DNA of 64,000 nucleotides, taken from NCBI GenBank assembly GCA_013416795.1, contig RQSC01000028.1, positions 460,342 to 524,341 on the forward strand, read 5' to 3'. Below, one piece after another: positions 8,978-18,808 of this stretch. Source of the DNA: Prasinococcaceae sp. CCMP 1430. Its lineage: Eukaryota > Prasinodermophyta > Palmophyllophyceae > Prasinococcales > Prasinococcaceae. Under the pieces are notes generated by a model that worked only from the letters and a program-made list of their open reading frames with translations, made no database searches and was not told where the DNA came from. Made by a program: the position numbers and the translations under genes. Position 1 is the stretch's first letter. Every line of letters begins with the position of its first letter.

Positions 8978-10111
8978 CGGCGCGGCCGAGCAGGCGCACA
9001 CGGGCGCGGGCGAGGCGAGGCGCGGCAGCGCGCGCCGCGGGGCCGCGGCGATCGCCCGGTGAGGACGCCAGGCGCAGTCGTGTCAGCGCGCAGTCTCGAA
9101 GCGCCTCGAGTGCCTCCCGATGCACTCCCTCACCCTCCAGCCCTCCTATCTGCCAGCGTGCCCGGCTGGCGAGCGGCGCCCCCACCCCATCCCCCGAGCG
9201 CCGGGCGTGGGGCGCCCGCGCGGCGCACGCATCGTACGCGCAGGCGTCGCCGCGGCCTGGCGCGCCGGCGCCGCGCAGGCGCGCGCTTTCGGCCGCGCGA
9301 TCCGGGTGCGTTTCGATGGCGCGCCGTTCCCCGGACACGGCGCGTCGCTTTCGACACCGCATGCTCCGCCGACGTCGAGCTCAGGCGGAGGGTGCTCGCG
9401 TGCCTCTCGTGCGACATTTGATCACCGTCGTTTGCGGCCTCCGCTCCATCGATCGCACAGGCGCGCGACGCGTAGGCAGGCGGGCTGCCTGCGCCGCCCT
9501 CCTGCTGCAGGGCGACCGACACCCCCGCCTGCGACTCCGGCCGGGACGCCGGCCGCGGGGGCTCTGCTGCCGGCGGCGGTGCGGCGAGCACCGCCCGCGA
9601 TCCCGGCGGCCGGGCCGGCGGCGCTGCTCCGGACTCGCCTCTGCGCGCGTGTGAAAATCCCGCAAGAATCCCGGGGCGCGGGCTGCGCATATCTGTGGCT
9701 GGCCGCGCAGCAGCAAGCGCGCCTCGGTTGGAGCAGGCTGCGCGCGTGCATCTTTTCCCGCCCTCGCGCAGCAGCGGCGGCGGCCGCAGCGCAGGGGCCC
9801 GGCCGGCCTGGCTGGCCGGGGCAAGGGCCCCAGCCAGCCCGCCAGCCGGAGCGGCGCGCCCCGCTACGCGCAGCTCGATCGAGCTCCCAAACTCCCCTGC
9901 TGCAGCAGAGAGACGGCGGGGAGGAGGCGCAGGCAGCTCGTCGTTTGTTGTGGGGAGGGCGCTCCGTCTGTTGCGCTGTGAGTTTTGGACGCCGCCGCAC
10001 CGCGTGTCCGTTGATGAACGCAGGCTGTGAGGACCGGCGGATGGCCCCTGCTGTGCTGCGCTGCCGTTACGCAGCGCCGCCGCTGCGCTGCGCCCGCTCA
10101 CCGCCGCTGCG
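8978..10111. other. Divergent region, unresolved
   Basis: Over 1 kb between the visible part of the light-harvesting gene (-) and the hydroxylase (+). The missing transit-peptide exon of the former should lie here, but I could not choose one. An Arg-rich reading frame starts at ATG 9316 within a TTTCGATGGCG context and runs 112 codons without family resemblance. Nothing else is supported. Confidence 0.35.
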
Positions 10112-11254
10112 ATGGCCGCTGCTCGCATGGCGCTCCAGCGCCCGCGCGTGGCGAACGCCGCGCGCATGGCTGGCGCGGCCCCGCGATCCTGTGTGCGCGC
10201 GGCGCCGCGCGCATCGGCGCTCGTCGACACCGCAGGTGAGGGTGCGCGAAGGCGTGTGAGAGCCCGCAGCACGCGCGCTCATGGTGCGCGGGTGCGCCTC
10301 CGCCTGCCAGATGGGCGCGTGCGCTGACGCGTTCTCTCTCTCGCACGCGCTCAGTGCGCTGGGCGGCCGCGGCGCCGACGATGTACGCGCTCGTGTCGGT
10401 CAACGAGTACGTGACGCACCGCTACTATCAACACGGCGAGTTCAACAGCAGCGCCACCCTGAAAACCCTTTACTGCAAGCTCACCGGCGCGGAGGAGGCG
10501 CCGACGGTCAGGGTGCGTGTCCGCGGGGTGCGCGCGTGCGAGGATGCGCGCAGAGCGCGAAAACCACCCCACGAGCACTGCGTGCGGCGCGGCATCATGA
10601 CCTGCACTCGCGCGGGCACGTCGTTCGCTAACTCAGCGCTTGCGCGCGCGCGCGTAGGGCGGCGGGCACATCGAGCACCATGCCGAGACGCTCGACGACA
10701 TGTCGCTGCGCGCGTCGCCGAAGTGGCGTCAGACCCCCACGGCCGTTGCGCTGGACGAGGACCCCTACCGCGGCACGGCCTTCAACTGGGAAACCACGCG
10801 CCTCATGCTCGGGCAGCAGGCCATCACCAGCTATCCCGTGCTGCTCGCGATGGGCTTCAGCCTGGCCTCCTCGACCACGCTGGTGGTGGGGGCGGTGCTC
10901 GCGCACGCGCTCGTGTGGAACTGTCTGCACCCGCCCATGCACGGCCTTGCGGACGTGCCTATCACTGACGGCGTGCCGGGCGACGTACTCAAGGACCTGC
11001 GCAGCAGCGCCTACTTCAAGTGGATCTACGCCAACCACGAGGGCCACCACATTGCGGGTCGCTGCAACTACAACGTGTGCTGCCCTGGCATGGACCACGT
11101 GATGGGCACCTACGTGCCGCCTGAGGTTTGGCGCCCGATGGCGCGCATGCCCGAGCGCGAGACGCCGCGCCCGCAGTACGTCGCCAACGAGTACGCGGAG
11201 CTGTGCGCGGCGGAGGACGCCGCCGCCGCGGAGCTTGCCAGCGTGACCGCCTAA
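10112..11254 (+). CDS. Fatty acid hydroxylase-superfamily membrane protein
   Basis: Exons 10112..10235, 10355..10512 and 10658..11254 encode 292 residues. The introns (119 and 145 bp) are GT-AG; the first has a pyrimidine-rich acceptor. Splicing gives a continuous protein: an Arg/Ala-rich leader (MAAARMALQRPRVANAARM), then EYVTHRYYQH, GGHIEHHAETLDD, HPPMHG and NHEGHHIAGRCNYN. These His clusters have the spacing of the diiron sterol-desaturase/fatty-acid-hydroxylase family. Hydrophobic helices lie between them (ITSYPVLLAMGFSLASSTTL). The leader suggests plastid or mitochondrial targeting. The substrate (lipid or carotenoid) cannot be told. The downstream gene converges 65 bp away, and TGTAA follows 28 bp after the stop. 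Confidence 0.75.
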
Positions 11255-11281
11255 AGCAGCAACGACGCGCAGCAGAACGAG

Positions 11282-11286
11282 TGTAA
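11282..11286 (+). terminator. Candidate TGTAA poly(A) signal
   Basis: TGTAA, 28 bp past the hydroxylase stop codon. It is the usual green-algal signal, and AT-rich words are scarce here. Chance occurrence is possible. Confidence 0.35.
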
Positions 11287-11319
11287 TATTCCCGGAGTCA
11301 TGTTTCCAGCCAGCGCGTA

Positions 11320-13412
11320 TTACTTGGCCGAAGCCCGCAGGCTGCGCAGTCTGTTGACGGCGGCGGCGAGCTCAACCCTGCGCGGACGCACGTAGTTGCC
11401 CATGAAGGATCCCGGCGCGAGGGAGTCCAGTCCCGCCGGCGTCCCGAGCGCCTCCTCAATGTGATCGAGCAGCTGCGGCAGCGTGGTCGTTCCCGCGCGC
11501 GAGAGCACCGAGCGCTGCAGCAGACACACCGCGTCGATGACCGCGCGCGTCTGACTCTTGTCGACGAGCTGCTCCACGCCGCCCAGGTCGACCTCGAGCT
11601 CGCCGATCTGCGCGCGATCGACCGCGCGCACCGCGCACTTGGCGCTGGCGTCCGCCACCAGCGCGTCCACCCTGCGTGGCGCTCGCGGCGGGAGCGGCTG
11701 CGCGTCGAGCGCGAGCGCACCCACGCCTGTTGCGGCCGCGAAGCGCTCGACCACGTCGCGCGCCTCCGCTGTGGCGTCGTAGCACCTGAATGAGTCCATG
11801 CGCAGCGTGCAATCGGCCACCGAGAAGTACTCGCCGCAGCCACCGATGACCATCACACACGACACGCCCGCCGCCGCGAGCGCGCGCACGCGCGCGATGA
11901 AAGGCGTGATGGGTTCACGGTCAGCGGCCACCAGCGCGGCCATGCGCTCGTCGCGCACCATGAAGTTGGTGGCGCACGTGTCCTCATCCAGCAGCAGCAG
12001 CCGCGAGCCTGCCTCGAGCGCCTCGACGATGTTGGTGGCCTGCGAGGTCGAGCCGGAGGCGTCGCCGGTCGAAAAGTCGGCGGTGTCCTTGCCGTAGGGC
12101 AAGTTGGCGATAAAGGGCGAAATGTCTACGCCGCTGACACTGCGGCCGTCCTCTGCGCGTATCTTGGCAGCGCTGTCGGCCGTCACGACCAGCTCGCGGC
12201 CATCGCCGGGCACGTGGTCGTAGACGCCGCGCTCGATGGCCTTGAGAAGCGTGGACTTGCCGTGAAAGCCGCCGCCAACGATGAGCGACACGCCAGTCCG
12301 CACGCCCATCCCCGACACGGTGCCCGCATTGGGCAAGCTCGCTTCCACGCGCAACGCGCCGGGGCTCTCAAAGGGCACCGCCCCGCGCATGGGCTCGTCG
12401 TTGGCACCGCTCGCGCGGGGCAGCACGGCGCCGTCGGCGACAAACGCGACCAGGCCCTGCGTGGGCAACCATTCGCGCAGCGCGCGCTGATCCTCGACAG
12501 CCGCACAGTGCGCCTCGAGGGCGTCCGCGTCCAGAGAGCCGAAGCACAACGACGTGCGGGCGATCTCTGGGAGCCACACGCAAAGCGCCTGGTGCGCTGC
12601 GCGGCCCATCACGGTGCGGCCGCGCGCGGGAAGCGCGACCGTGAAGCGGCACTCGACGCAGCCGTCCGGCAGGAGCAGAACGCTGGAGCGGTCGAGGACC
12701 TCCTGGCCGGGAGCTGCACGCGAGAGCGCGCGCGCGCGCGTGTCAGCGGGGCGCGTCTGCGCGCGCGCGCGTGCCCGCAAGCGCGCCAGCACCCAGAGCG
12801 CGCGCACGCACTGTCGATGGTCATCGCACCGCCCTTGGGTCCGCCCCACCCCCCGCCGCCACCGCTTCCGCCACCGACGTTGGCGTCCGCCCCGCAGCGA
12901 GACGCGGCATCGGCGAAGCGCCGCGTGAGGAAGTCACGCGTGGCGACGCGCCGCGCCGGTGAGCGCACCGCCCACGCGGGCAGCGCAGCGCTCTCCGGCT
13001 GCAGCAGCACGCGCGCGCGACTTGGCGGCGCGAACGCGTCGCTCTGCACGCGGTCGACGAGCAGCGAGTAGCCGCCGCACTCCCAGCGCCCGCGCAGGTC
13101 CTTGTACGCGGGATACTGGTTCCCATCGATGCGCTGCAGCGTGTGCTCGAGCGCGGCGAAGTCGCCACGGTGCTGCAGCGGCCCGTCGGGCTCGCGGCCG
13201 CCGCCGCCGCCGCCGCCGCCGCCGCGGCCTGTGCTTGTGCTCAGTGGCCTTTCCAGGTATACAGAATATTTCGTATGGCGCGCGCGGCGGCGCGAGCGAG
13301 CCCACCAAGGCGCTCTCGCACGAGCTCGCGCTGCCGAGCGCCGCCGCGGGTCCGTCCGCGGGGATGATTGGGGGGGTAGGGTACAATTTGAGGTGCGATC
13401 AATAGGGTCCAT
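11320..13412 (-). CDS. Predicted ATPase of the ABC class
   Basis: Exons 13412..12812 and 12713..11320 (98-bp GT-AG intron, phase 1) encode about 664 residues. The N-terminal part carries the family pattern IDGNQYPAYKDLRG, LLVDRVQSDAFAPPSRARV and RDFLTRRF. Then come Walker A GGGFHGKSTLL (~345), SGVDISPFIANLPYGKDT, SGSTSQATNIVEAL as signature region, and Walker B LLLLDED (~440). This is the soluble 'predicted ATPase of the ABC class' family (Pfam PF09818), found in bacteria, algae and plants, with no established role. A GGC-repeat Gly stretch (DNA 13195-13228) lies before the domain. The start at 13412 is the nearest in-frame ATG and precedes an unconserved Arg-rich stretch, so it is uncertain; another 5' exon is possible. 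Confidence 0.8.
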
Positions 13413-14172
13413 TTTATTCGAAGTTAAGTCGACTTGTCCCAACGCCCCCAAACGCGAATCCGAATCCGGGCGGGTGGGTTGGCCGGCGAATGGGCATTGA
13501 ACTGGGAACTGCGGTGCGAGCTGCGGTGCGTGCCCCTCGGTTTTTTTCGTGTCCGTTTTTGGTATTGTATTGTGTACCAAACGTCGGTGGTGCCACAGGG
13601 TGCGCCTGGCGCGTTGGGCGCCAGGCAGGTGGGAGGGGTCCGTAATTCGCGTGTCGTTGACCGCCGGAATCTCGCGGCCGGAGCGCGCTTTCGAGGCGGG
13701 CGGGCGCCGCGCCACCCTGCGCGCGCGCGGCGTCGCGCCCCATCATCAAGAGCAAATGACGCCCGTCCCTCGCGAAACGCGCCCGCGCATTTCGTCCGGC
13801 GTCGCGCAGATCGCCGCCTCGAGTTTCGCGCGGTCATGCCGGCCGATTCATTCGTGGGGCCGACAGACGCCCGCGCGCCAACCGATCGACCGACCGACCG
13901 AGCAACTCACAAGAGCGCACGGACGGCGGTCGTCGAGCGATCGATTTATCCATCGGTCGATCGGTCGGTCCTCGCGTGCGACGGCGGCACCCGCTTCGTC
14001 CGGCCATCGATGGATCGATCCGACCGGTCCGTCAGAATTTCGGCGGCGGCCGCCCGGCCGGCCGATGAGCGCGCGCGCAAGCCGTGATGACCGACCAGAC
14101 CAGCCGCCGCTGCGTGGTGCAGGCGGCAACGAATTTGGTTGAGGGGCGGCGGCGGGAGGCGCCCCCGCGGCG
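13413..14172. other. Divergent spacer with CGAT/CGAC-rich repeats
   Basis: 760 bp between the ABC-class ATPase (-) and F2KP (+). From about 13870 to 14030 it is made of degenerate GATC, CGAC and CGAT tetranucleotides. The first exon(s) of F2KP should lie here or farther left but were not identified. No other gene is seen. Confidence 0.4.
13868..14032. repeat. Degenerate CGAT/CGAC tetranucleotide repeat
   Basis: Repeated short words such as GATCGACCGACCGACC, ATCGGTCGATCGGTCGG and ATCGATGGATCGATCC. The repeat is imperfect and partly self-complementary. Confidence 0.6.
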
Positions 14173-16542
14173 GTGGGGGCCTTCCTGGAGTGCAGCGTGG
14201 CGCTGCCGGCGGCGCTTGCCGCGCCGATCGGGTTTCGTATGGTGCTCGTGCGCGCGGAGAGCGGCGAGGCCTATGGCGAGGATGGCGTCGAGCGCACCAT
14301 CGACACGGCCGCGCGCCTCGCCGCGGGAGACCCCATGGCGCGCTTCGGGCTCCCGCACGGCGGCGAGGTCACGTACATGGTGGGATGCACGGTCGCTGCC
14401 GCGGACAATGCGTCGCTCGGCGACGCATTCACGAGTGCTGGCCCGGCGGGTGCTGGCGCGGCGGCAGGGGCTTACTGGAGCGCTGGCGTGACGCGCCAGC
14501 CCGCCGCACGGTCAGGCAGGCCGCCCACGCACGATGGACCCGCGCCGCCGCAGGCGCACAGGCTCGCCAACGAGGGCGGCATGGCGGATGGCTGGCATTC
14601 GAGGTGGCAAGCCGCCCCGGGCGGTGTCAGGCGAATCAGTAGCCTGGACGACTTGATGGCCGCAGGCTTTAGCAGCGACGACCTGCAGGCCGAGGGGGCG
14701 GACGCGGCCTACCCGCACTCCCCTGTGCACGGCAGGCGCGGTTTGCACGGCCACGCGCCGTCGACGCCGCCTGGGCCAGCCGTACGGTATGACTGCGGCA
14801 TCGCCCTCGCGCCGCGCATCGCACACCAGCGCACGCCCTCGGGCGGCCGCCTGGAGCTGCCCTTGCACCACCACGCTCCCGTCGCAGGTGCGGCCGTCGC
14901 CGAGGCGGCCAGCGAGCACCATGCTGAGAACCAGTTTCGCGGCAAGCTCGCCATCGTCCTCGTCGGGCTTCCTGGCCGCGGCAAGACCTTCACGGCGCTC
15001 AAGCTGCAGCGCTACCTGCGCTGGCTGGGTCACAGCACGAAACACTTCAACGTCGGCCAGTACCGGAGAAACATCATGGGCTCGCACCACCCCGCGGAGT
15101 TTTTCTCGCCCTTGAATCGGCTGGCAGCGGAGGCGCGAGCGGCGTGCGCTCAGGCGGCGATAGACGACATGATCAAATTTCTCGACGAGGGGGGGGATGT
15201 TGCGATCTTCGACGCGACCAACAGCACCATCGCGCGTCGCGACATCATGATGAAGGCGACCAGGGGCAAATGCCGCTGCATTTTCCTCGAAAGCATCTGC
15301 ACCGACGCCGAAATCGTGCTGAAGAACGTGCGCGAGAAGGTCGAGCTGAGTCCGGACTACAAAGACGAGCACGGCGGCACCTCCGACCAGATGGAGGCCG
15401 CCGTTTCTGATTTCCTGGAGCGCATGAGCCACTACGAGGCAGCGTACCAGACAATCGGATCGGTGGACGCCAGCGGTGTGAAGGAGGCGCCGCGCTCGTA
15501 CATCAAGATGATCGATGCTGGCACCAACAGGCAGCGGATGGAGGTCTCGCGGATCTCGGGGTACCTACCGGGTCGCATCGTCACGTTTCTGGTGAACGCG
15601 CACATGCAGCCCCGGCACGTCTTCTTGTCACGGCATGGCCAGTCGATGGCCAACGTCAGCGCGCGCATCGGCGGCGACTCGCGCCTCAGCCCGCTCGGCC
15701 GGGCGTATGCGCGCAGGCTGGCGCGCTGGATGAAGAAACGCTTTGGCGGCGAAGCAGAGGGAGCGGAGGGCGTCGCAAGCGGCGACGGCGCCGCGGACTC
15801 CCCCTCGACGGCCAGCGGCAGGCCCCCGTCGGCGGCCCCGTCGCTCTCGCTCGACATGCGGCAAATGTCCATGGAGCGGGAACAGGTCGACGCGAGAAAG
15901 CTGTCTGCGCTGCAGGACCAGGACCACGCGGCGACGAGCGACGGGTGCCTCAGCCCGGCCACGGATGGCACGCCGCAGCCGACCCCGACAGGCGGCCTGA
16001 AGCCGCGCGAGGCGTTGGGCGACAGCTCGGTGCCCGTGATGGCGCACGATGAGTTCACGCACGGCCCGTACGAGGGCATGTCCGTCTGGACGTCGACGCT
16101 CGTGCGGACCATCTCCACGGCAAAGTACGTGGATCGCCGCGTGCCGCAAGTCCGCTGGCGAGCTTTGGACGAGATCGACGCGGGCGTGTGCGATGGGCTC
16201 ACGTACGATGAGATCAAGGAGCAGATGCCGGAGGAGTACCACGCGCGAAAGCAGGACAAGATGTGCTACCGCTACCCTCGCGGAGAGTCCTACTTGGACG
16301 TCGTTCAGCGCCTCGAGCCGGTCATCATCGAGCTTGAGCGGCAGCGCACTCCGATACTCATCGTCGCCCACCAGGCTGTCCTGCGATGCCTGTACGCGTA
16401 CTTCTCGGACACGCCGCTGGAGGACATGGTGTCCGACCCGATGCCGCTGAATGTCCTCATTGAGCTGTCGCCCAGCCAGTACGGCCTGGCAGAGAAACGC
16501 CACGTGCTCATCGACGAGAGCGAGATGCAAGGAAAGGAGTGA
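14173..16542 (+). CDS. F2KP: 6-phosphofructo-2-kinase/fructose-2,6-bisphosphatase, plant-like (5' incomplete)
   Basis: Open for about 789 codons; the frame runs upstream of the first in-frame ATG (14239), so a 5' exon is missing. Residues ~1-60 (numbered from 14173) align in order with the second half of the N-terminal CBM20-like domain of plant F2KP. The kinase half has Walker A GLPGRGKTFTALKLQRYLRW (~263-282), FNVGQYRR, and IFDATNSTIARRD. The bisphosphatase half has FLSRHGQSMANVSARIGG (~484), the catalytic-Glu region RALDEIDAGVCDG, and VAHQAVLRCLYAYF. RHGE is RHGQ here. About 115 residues of Ser/Pro-rich sequence interrupt the phosphatase fold after WMKKRFGG. The enzyme sets the level of fructose-2,6-bisphosphate, which controls cytosolic sugar flux. 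TGTAA lies at 16627. Confidence 0.88.
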   Translation: MGAFLECSVALPAALAAPIGFRMVLVRAESGEAYGEDGVERTIDTAARLAAGDPMARFGLPHGGEVTYMVGCTVAAADNASLGDAFTSAGPAGAGAAAGAYWSAGVTRQPAARSGRPPTHDGPAPPQAHRLANEGGMADGWHSRWQAAPGGVRRISSLDDLMAAGFSSDDLQAEGADAAYPHSPVHGRRGLHGHAPSTPPGPAVRYDCGIALAPRIAHQRTPSGGRLELPLHHHAPVAGAAVAEAASEHHAENQFRGKLAIVLVGLPGRGKTFTALKLQRYLRWLGHSTKHFNVGQYRRNIMGSHHPAEFFSPLNRLAAEARAACAQAAIDDMIKFLDEGGDVAIFDATNSTIARRDIMMKATRGKCRCIFLESICTDAEIVLKNVREKVELSPDYKDEHGGTSDQMEAAVSDFLERMSHYEAAYQTIGSVDASGVKEAPRSYIKMIDAGTNRQRMEVSRISGYLPGRIVTFLVNAHMQPRHVFLSRHGQSMANVSARIGGDSRLSPLGRAYARRLARWMKKRFGGEAEGAEGVASGDGAADSPSTASGRPPSAAPSLSLDMRQMSMEREQVDARKLSALQDQDHAATSDGCLSPATDGTPQPTPTGGLKPREALGDSSVPVMAHDEFTHGPYEGMSVWTSTLVRTISTAKYVDRRVPQVRWRALDEIDAGVCDGLTYDEIKEQMPEEYHARKQDKMCYRYPRGESYLDVVQRLEPVIIELERQRTPILIVAHQAVLRCLYAYFSDTPLEDMVSDPMPLNVLIELSPSQYGLAEKRHVLIDESEMQGKE

Positions 16543-16736
16543 TGCGCCCTCCGCGCGCTCGGGGCGGCGAAGGCGCTCGCGTGCGCGCCCGCGCGTGCGC
16601 GCCCGCGCGCGCGCGTGCACTCGCGATGTAATGTCTGTTCGATGGCCGAGTTGCACTTACTTCGGCGCGAGCGCGGGCTGTACAGGAGGGGGCGCGGCAC
16701 CGGAGCCGGGTGATACTGGCGCGGTCGCGTGACAAA
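16543..16736. other. Convergent 3' spacer
   Basis: 194 bp with a GC-alternating tract (about 16590-16620) and TGTAA at 16627-16631 for the plus-strand gene. No gene seen. Confidence 0.4.
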
Positions 16737-16976
16737 TTACTTCTTCTTCGCGCTCATGGAGTCCACCTGGTTGAGCGCCGGGCCAAGAATGTTGTACAGC
16801 ACCCAGCCGACCGCCGGGCCGAGGATCAGCAGCAGGATGCCGAAACGGCCGTCCACAGCCACGTCCATCACCTCCTGCGCAGCGTCAGCGTTGCCAGCCG
16901 CGAGCAGCGCCGACAGGCCCACCGCGCCGGCGATGCCGCGCTTGCCCTTCTTCGCCTGCATGGCGTCCACCTGGTT
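16737..16976 (-). CDS. PSBY: Photosystem II protein PsbY, last exon
   Basis: The last exon of a spliced gene, 79 codons plus stop. It starts after an acceptor (CTAACAG preceded by a pyrimidine tract at 16978-17010). It reads a lumen-targeting hydrophobic stretch (GIAGAVGLSALLAAGNADA), then the PsbY unit: AAQEVMDVAVDGRFGILLL, LGPAVGWVLYNILGPALNQV, ending DSMSAKKK. The exon opens with NQVDAMQAKKGKRG, which closely resembles the end of the unit (NQVDSMSAKKK). An upstream exon probably therefore encodes another PsbY unit, as in the nuclear two-unit PsbY precursors of green plants. That exon should lie toward the 695-bp gap. PsbY is a one-helix thylakoid protein of photosystem II. Confidence 0.85.
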   Translation of the reverse strand, partial: NQVDAMQAKKGKRGIAGAVGLSALLAAGNADAAQEVMDVAVDGRFGILLLILGPAVGWVLYNILGPALNQVDSMSAKKK

Positions 16977-17356
16977 CTGTTAGGACGCGAGAAGAGAGCA
17001 AAAGGGGGGGGGGGGCGGCGTCAGCACACGACCCGAAGAAGCGCAGCAGAGAAATGGCAGCAGCGCGCAGGGTGGTACGGGTCCAGGCAGTACCGCCATC
17101 CGCACAAGCGCCTGAAGGCAGAGCAGCAGCTCAGCCAGCCAGCGGCAAGCGCCCGCAGTGCAAGCAGCCCACTGCGGCATAGCTAGCTGCGCAGCGCAAC
17201 ACAGCCGCGCGGCGCGGCGTCGCGCTCCGCGCAGTCCCATGCCGCGTCGCGCAACGCAGCGCCGCCTTGCGCGGCGCCGCGCCGTGCTCCGCACGCTGGC
17301 ATCGCGCGCGCGGCGCTGCCGCGCCGCATCACAGCTCGCCGCACTGCGTGGCGCGA

Positions 17357-18051
17357 NNNNNNNNNNNNNNNNNNNNNNNNNNNNNNNNNNNNNNNNNNNN
17401 NNNNNNNNNNNNNNNNNNNNNNNNNNNNNNNNNNNNNNNNNNNNNNNNNNNNNNNNNNNNNNNNNNNNNNNNNNNNNNNNNNNNNNNNNNNNNNNNNNNN
17501 NNNNNNNNNNNNNNNNNNNNNNNNNNNNNNNNNNNNNNNNNNNNNNNNNNNNNNNNNNNNNNNNNNNNNNNNNNNNNNNNNNNNNNNNNNNNNNNNNNNN
17601 NNNNNNNNNNNNNNNNNNNNNNNNNNNNNNNNNNNNNNNNNNNNNNNNNNNNNNNNNNNNNNNNNNNNNNNNNNNNNNNNNNNNNNNNNNNNNNNNNNNN
17701 NNNNNNNNNNNNNNNNNNNNNNNNNNNNNNNNNNNNNNNNNNNNNNNNNNNNNNNNNNNNNNNNNNNNNNNNNNNNNNNNNNNNNNNNNNNNNNNNNNNN
17801 NNNNNNNNNNNNNNNNNNNNNNNNNNNNNNNNNNNNNNNNNNNNNNNNNNNNNNNNNNNNNNNNNNNNNNNNNNNNNNNNNNNNNNNNNNNNNNNNNNNN
17901 NNNNNNNNNNNNNNNNNNNNNNNNNNNNNNNNNNNNNNNNNNNNNNNNNNNNNNNNNNNNNNNNNNNNNNNNNNNNNNNNNNNNNNNNNNNNNNNNNNNN
18001 NNNNNNNNNNNNNNNNNNNNNNNNNNNNNNNNNNNNNNNNNNNNNNNNNNN
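17357..18051. other. Assembly gap (695 N)
   Basis: A continuous run of N. It is flanked on the left by GC-rich low-complexity sequence and closely followed on the right by a CCCCAA-type repeat. The upstream part of psbY may be lost in it. Confidence 0.98.
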
Positions 18052-18127
18052 GGCTGTGCGCGCGCCCGAGCGCCGCCGGCCCCACGGCCGCAATCGCGCC
18101 CGGGCGCCGCGCCATTAGGGTTTAGCG

Positions 18128-18152
18128 CCCAACCCCAACCCCAACCCCAACC
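18128..18152. repeat. CCCCAA hexamer repeat
   Basis: Four tandem CCCCAA-like units just right of the gap. The minus strand is G-rich (GGTTGGGGTTGGGG) and could form a G-quadruplex. It resembles a telomere-type repeat but is too short to be one. Confidence 0.6.
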
Positions 18153-18462
18153 GCGAGCGCGCGCTTTGCCAGGCGCCAAGCCAAGCCGGTCGCGGACCGA
18201 GGGGGAGGAGACTCTCAATGTTTTTCAGGGGAGCCTGCGGCGGGAGGCGCGGGAGGCTCGGGGGCGCCGCGCGGGGGCGCCGCGGCCGATCTTTGGGGTT
18301 CGCAGACTCTGCGTTTGTTTGTCGCAGCACAGCTGGAATTTGTCATCGCGCGCCAACCGACGCGCAGGTGTACTGGAGTGCGCGCGATCGCGCGGCGCAG
18401 CGCACGTTTCCCGCCATTTGCGCGCGAAAGCGCGCGCCGCGCGAGCGCCGCGTGGGCTCTCG

Positions 18463-18507
18463 CATGGTACCACGGTGATGGTACAGTACCAATTGGTACG
18501 TACCATG
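18463..18507. repeat. GGTACC-rich inverted repeat, copy A
   Basis: A 45-bp element beginning CATGGTAC and ending GTACCATG (perfect 8-bp inverted ends). It contains further GGTAC/GTACC words inside. It is followed by a run of 17 T at 18524-18540. A related element occurs at 28236-28284. Confidence 0.6.
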
Positions 18508-18808
18508 CGCGCGCGCGCCCCCCTTTTTTTTTTTTTTTTTGCTCTCGGGCGGGGGGAATTCGGAGTGCGCGCGCGCGGCGGGGGGCGCGGCGCAGACGAC
18601 CCGCCGCGGCGACGGCGCGCGACGGCCGCCGCCGCGGGGGAAACGCCGGCAGGCGCCTGCCTCTCTAGTTGACAACAAACGTTACAGCAAAGAGTCCATG
18701 GGAAGCGCTCACTCACAACATACATCGGCGCAGCGCACGGGCGCGCGGGGGCGACCAGAGGCTGGTCCCGCGCGGCAACGAGCCAGCCCCCTAGGCGCGG
18801 TTGCGTGT

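Larger units (their letters stand above)
16977..18808. other. Region with assembly gap and repeats, no gene resolved
   Basis: It contains the 3' end of a psbY intron with a C/T-rich tract, then GC-rich sequence full of short GCGCCGCG words, a 695-bp gap, a CCCCAA-type repeat, a GGTACC inverted repeat and a T17 run. The missing psbY exon(s) probably fall here or in the gap. No conserved coding segment was recognised. Confidence 0.5.

Noticed and set aside
9316-9654. 112-codon Arg-rich frame from ATG 9316 in a TTTCGATGGCG context
   Set aside because: Composition is only what GC-rich DNA gives; no homology and no downstream exon could be joined. The start context is reported separately.
13195-13228. 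CCG trinucleotide run as an intergenic microsatellite
   Set aside because: It lies inside the coding exon of the ABC-class ATPase and encodes a Gly linker.
18128-18152. Telomere-like CCCCAA units
   Set aside because: Only about four units, internal, beside an assembly gap; not evidence for a chromosome end.
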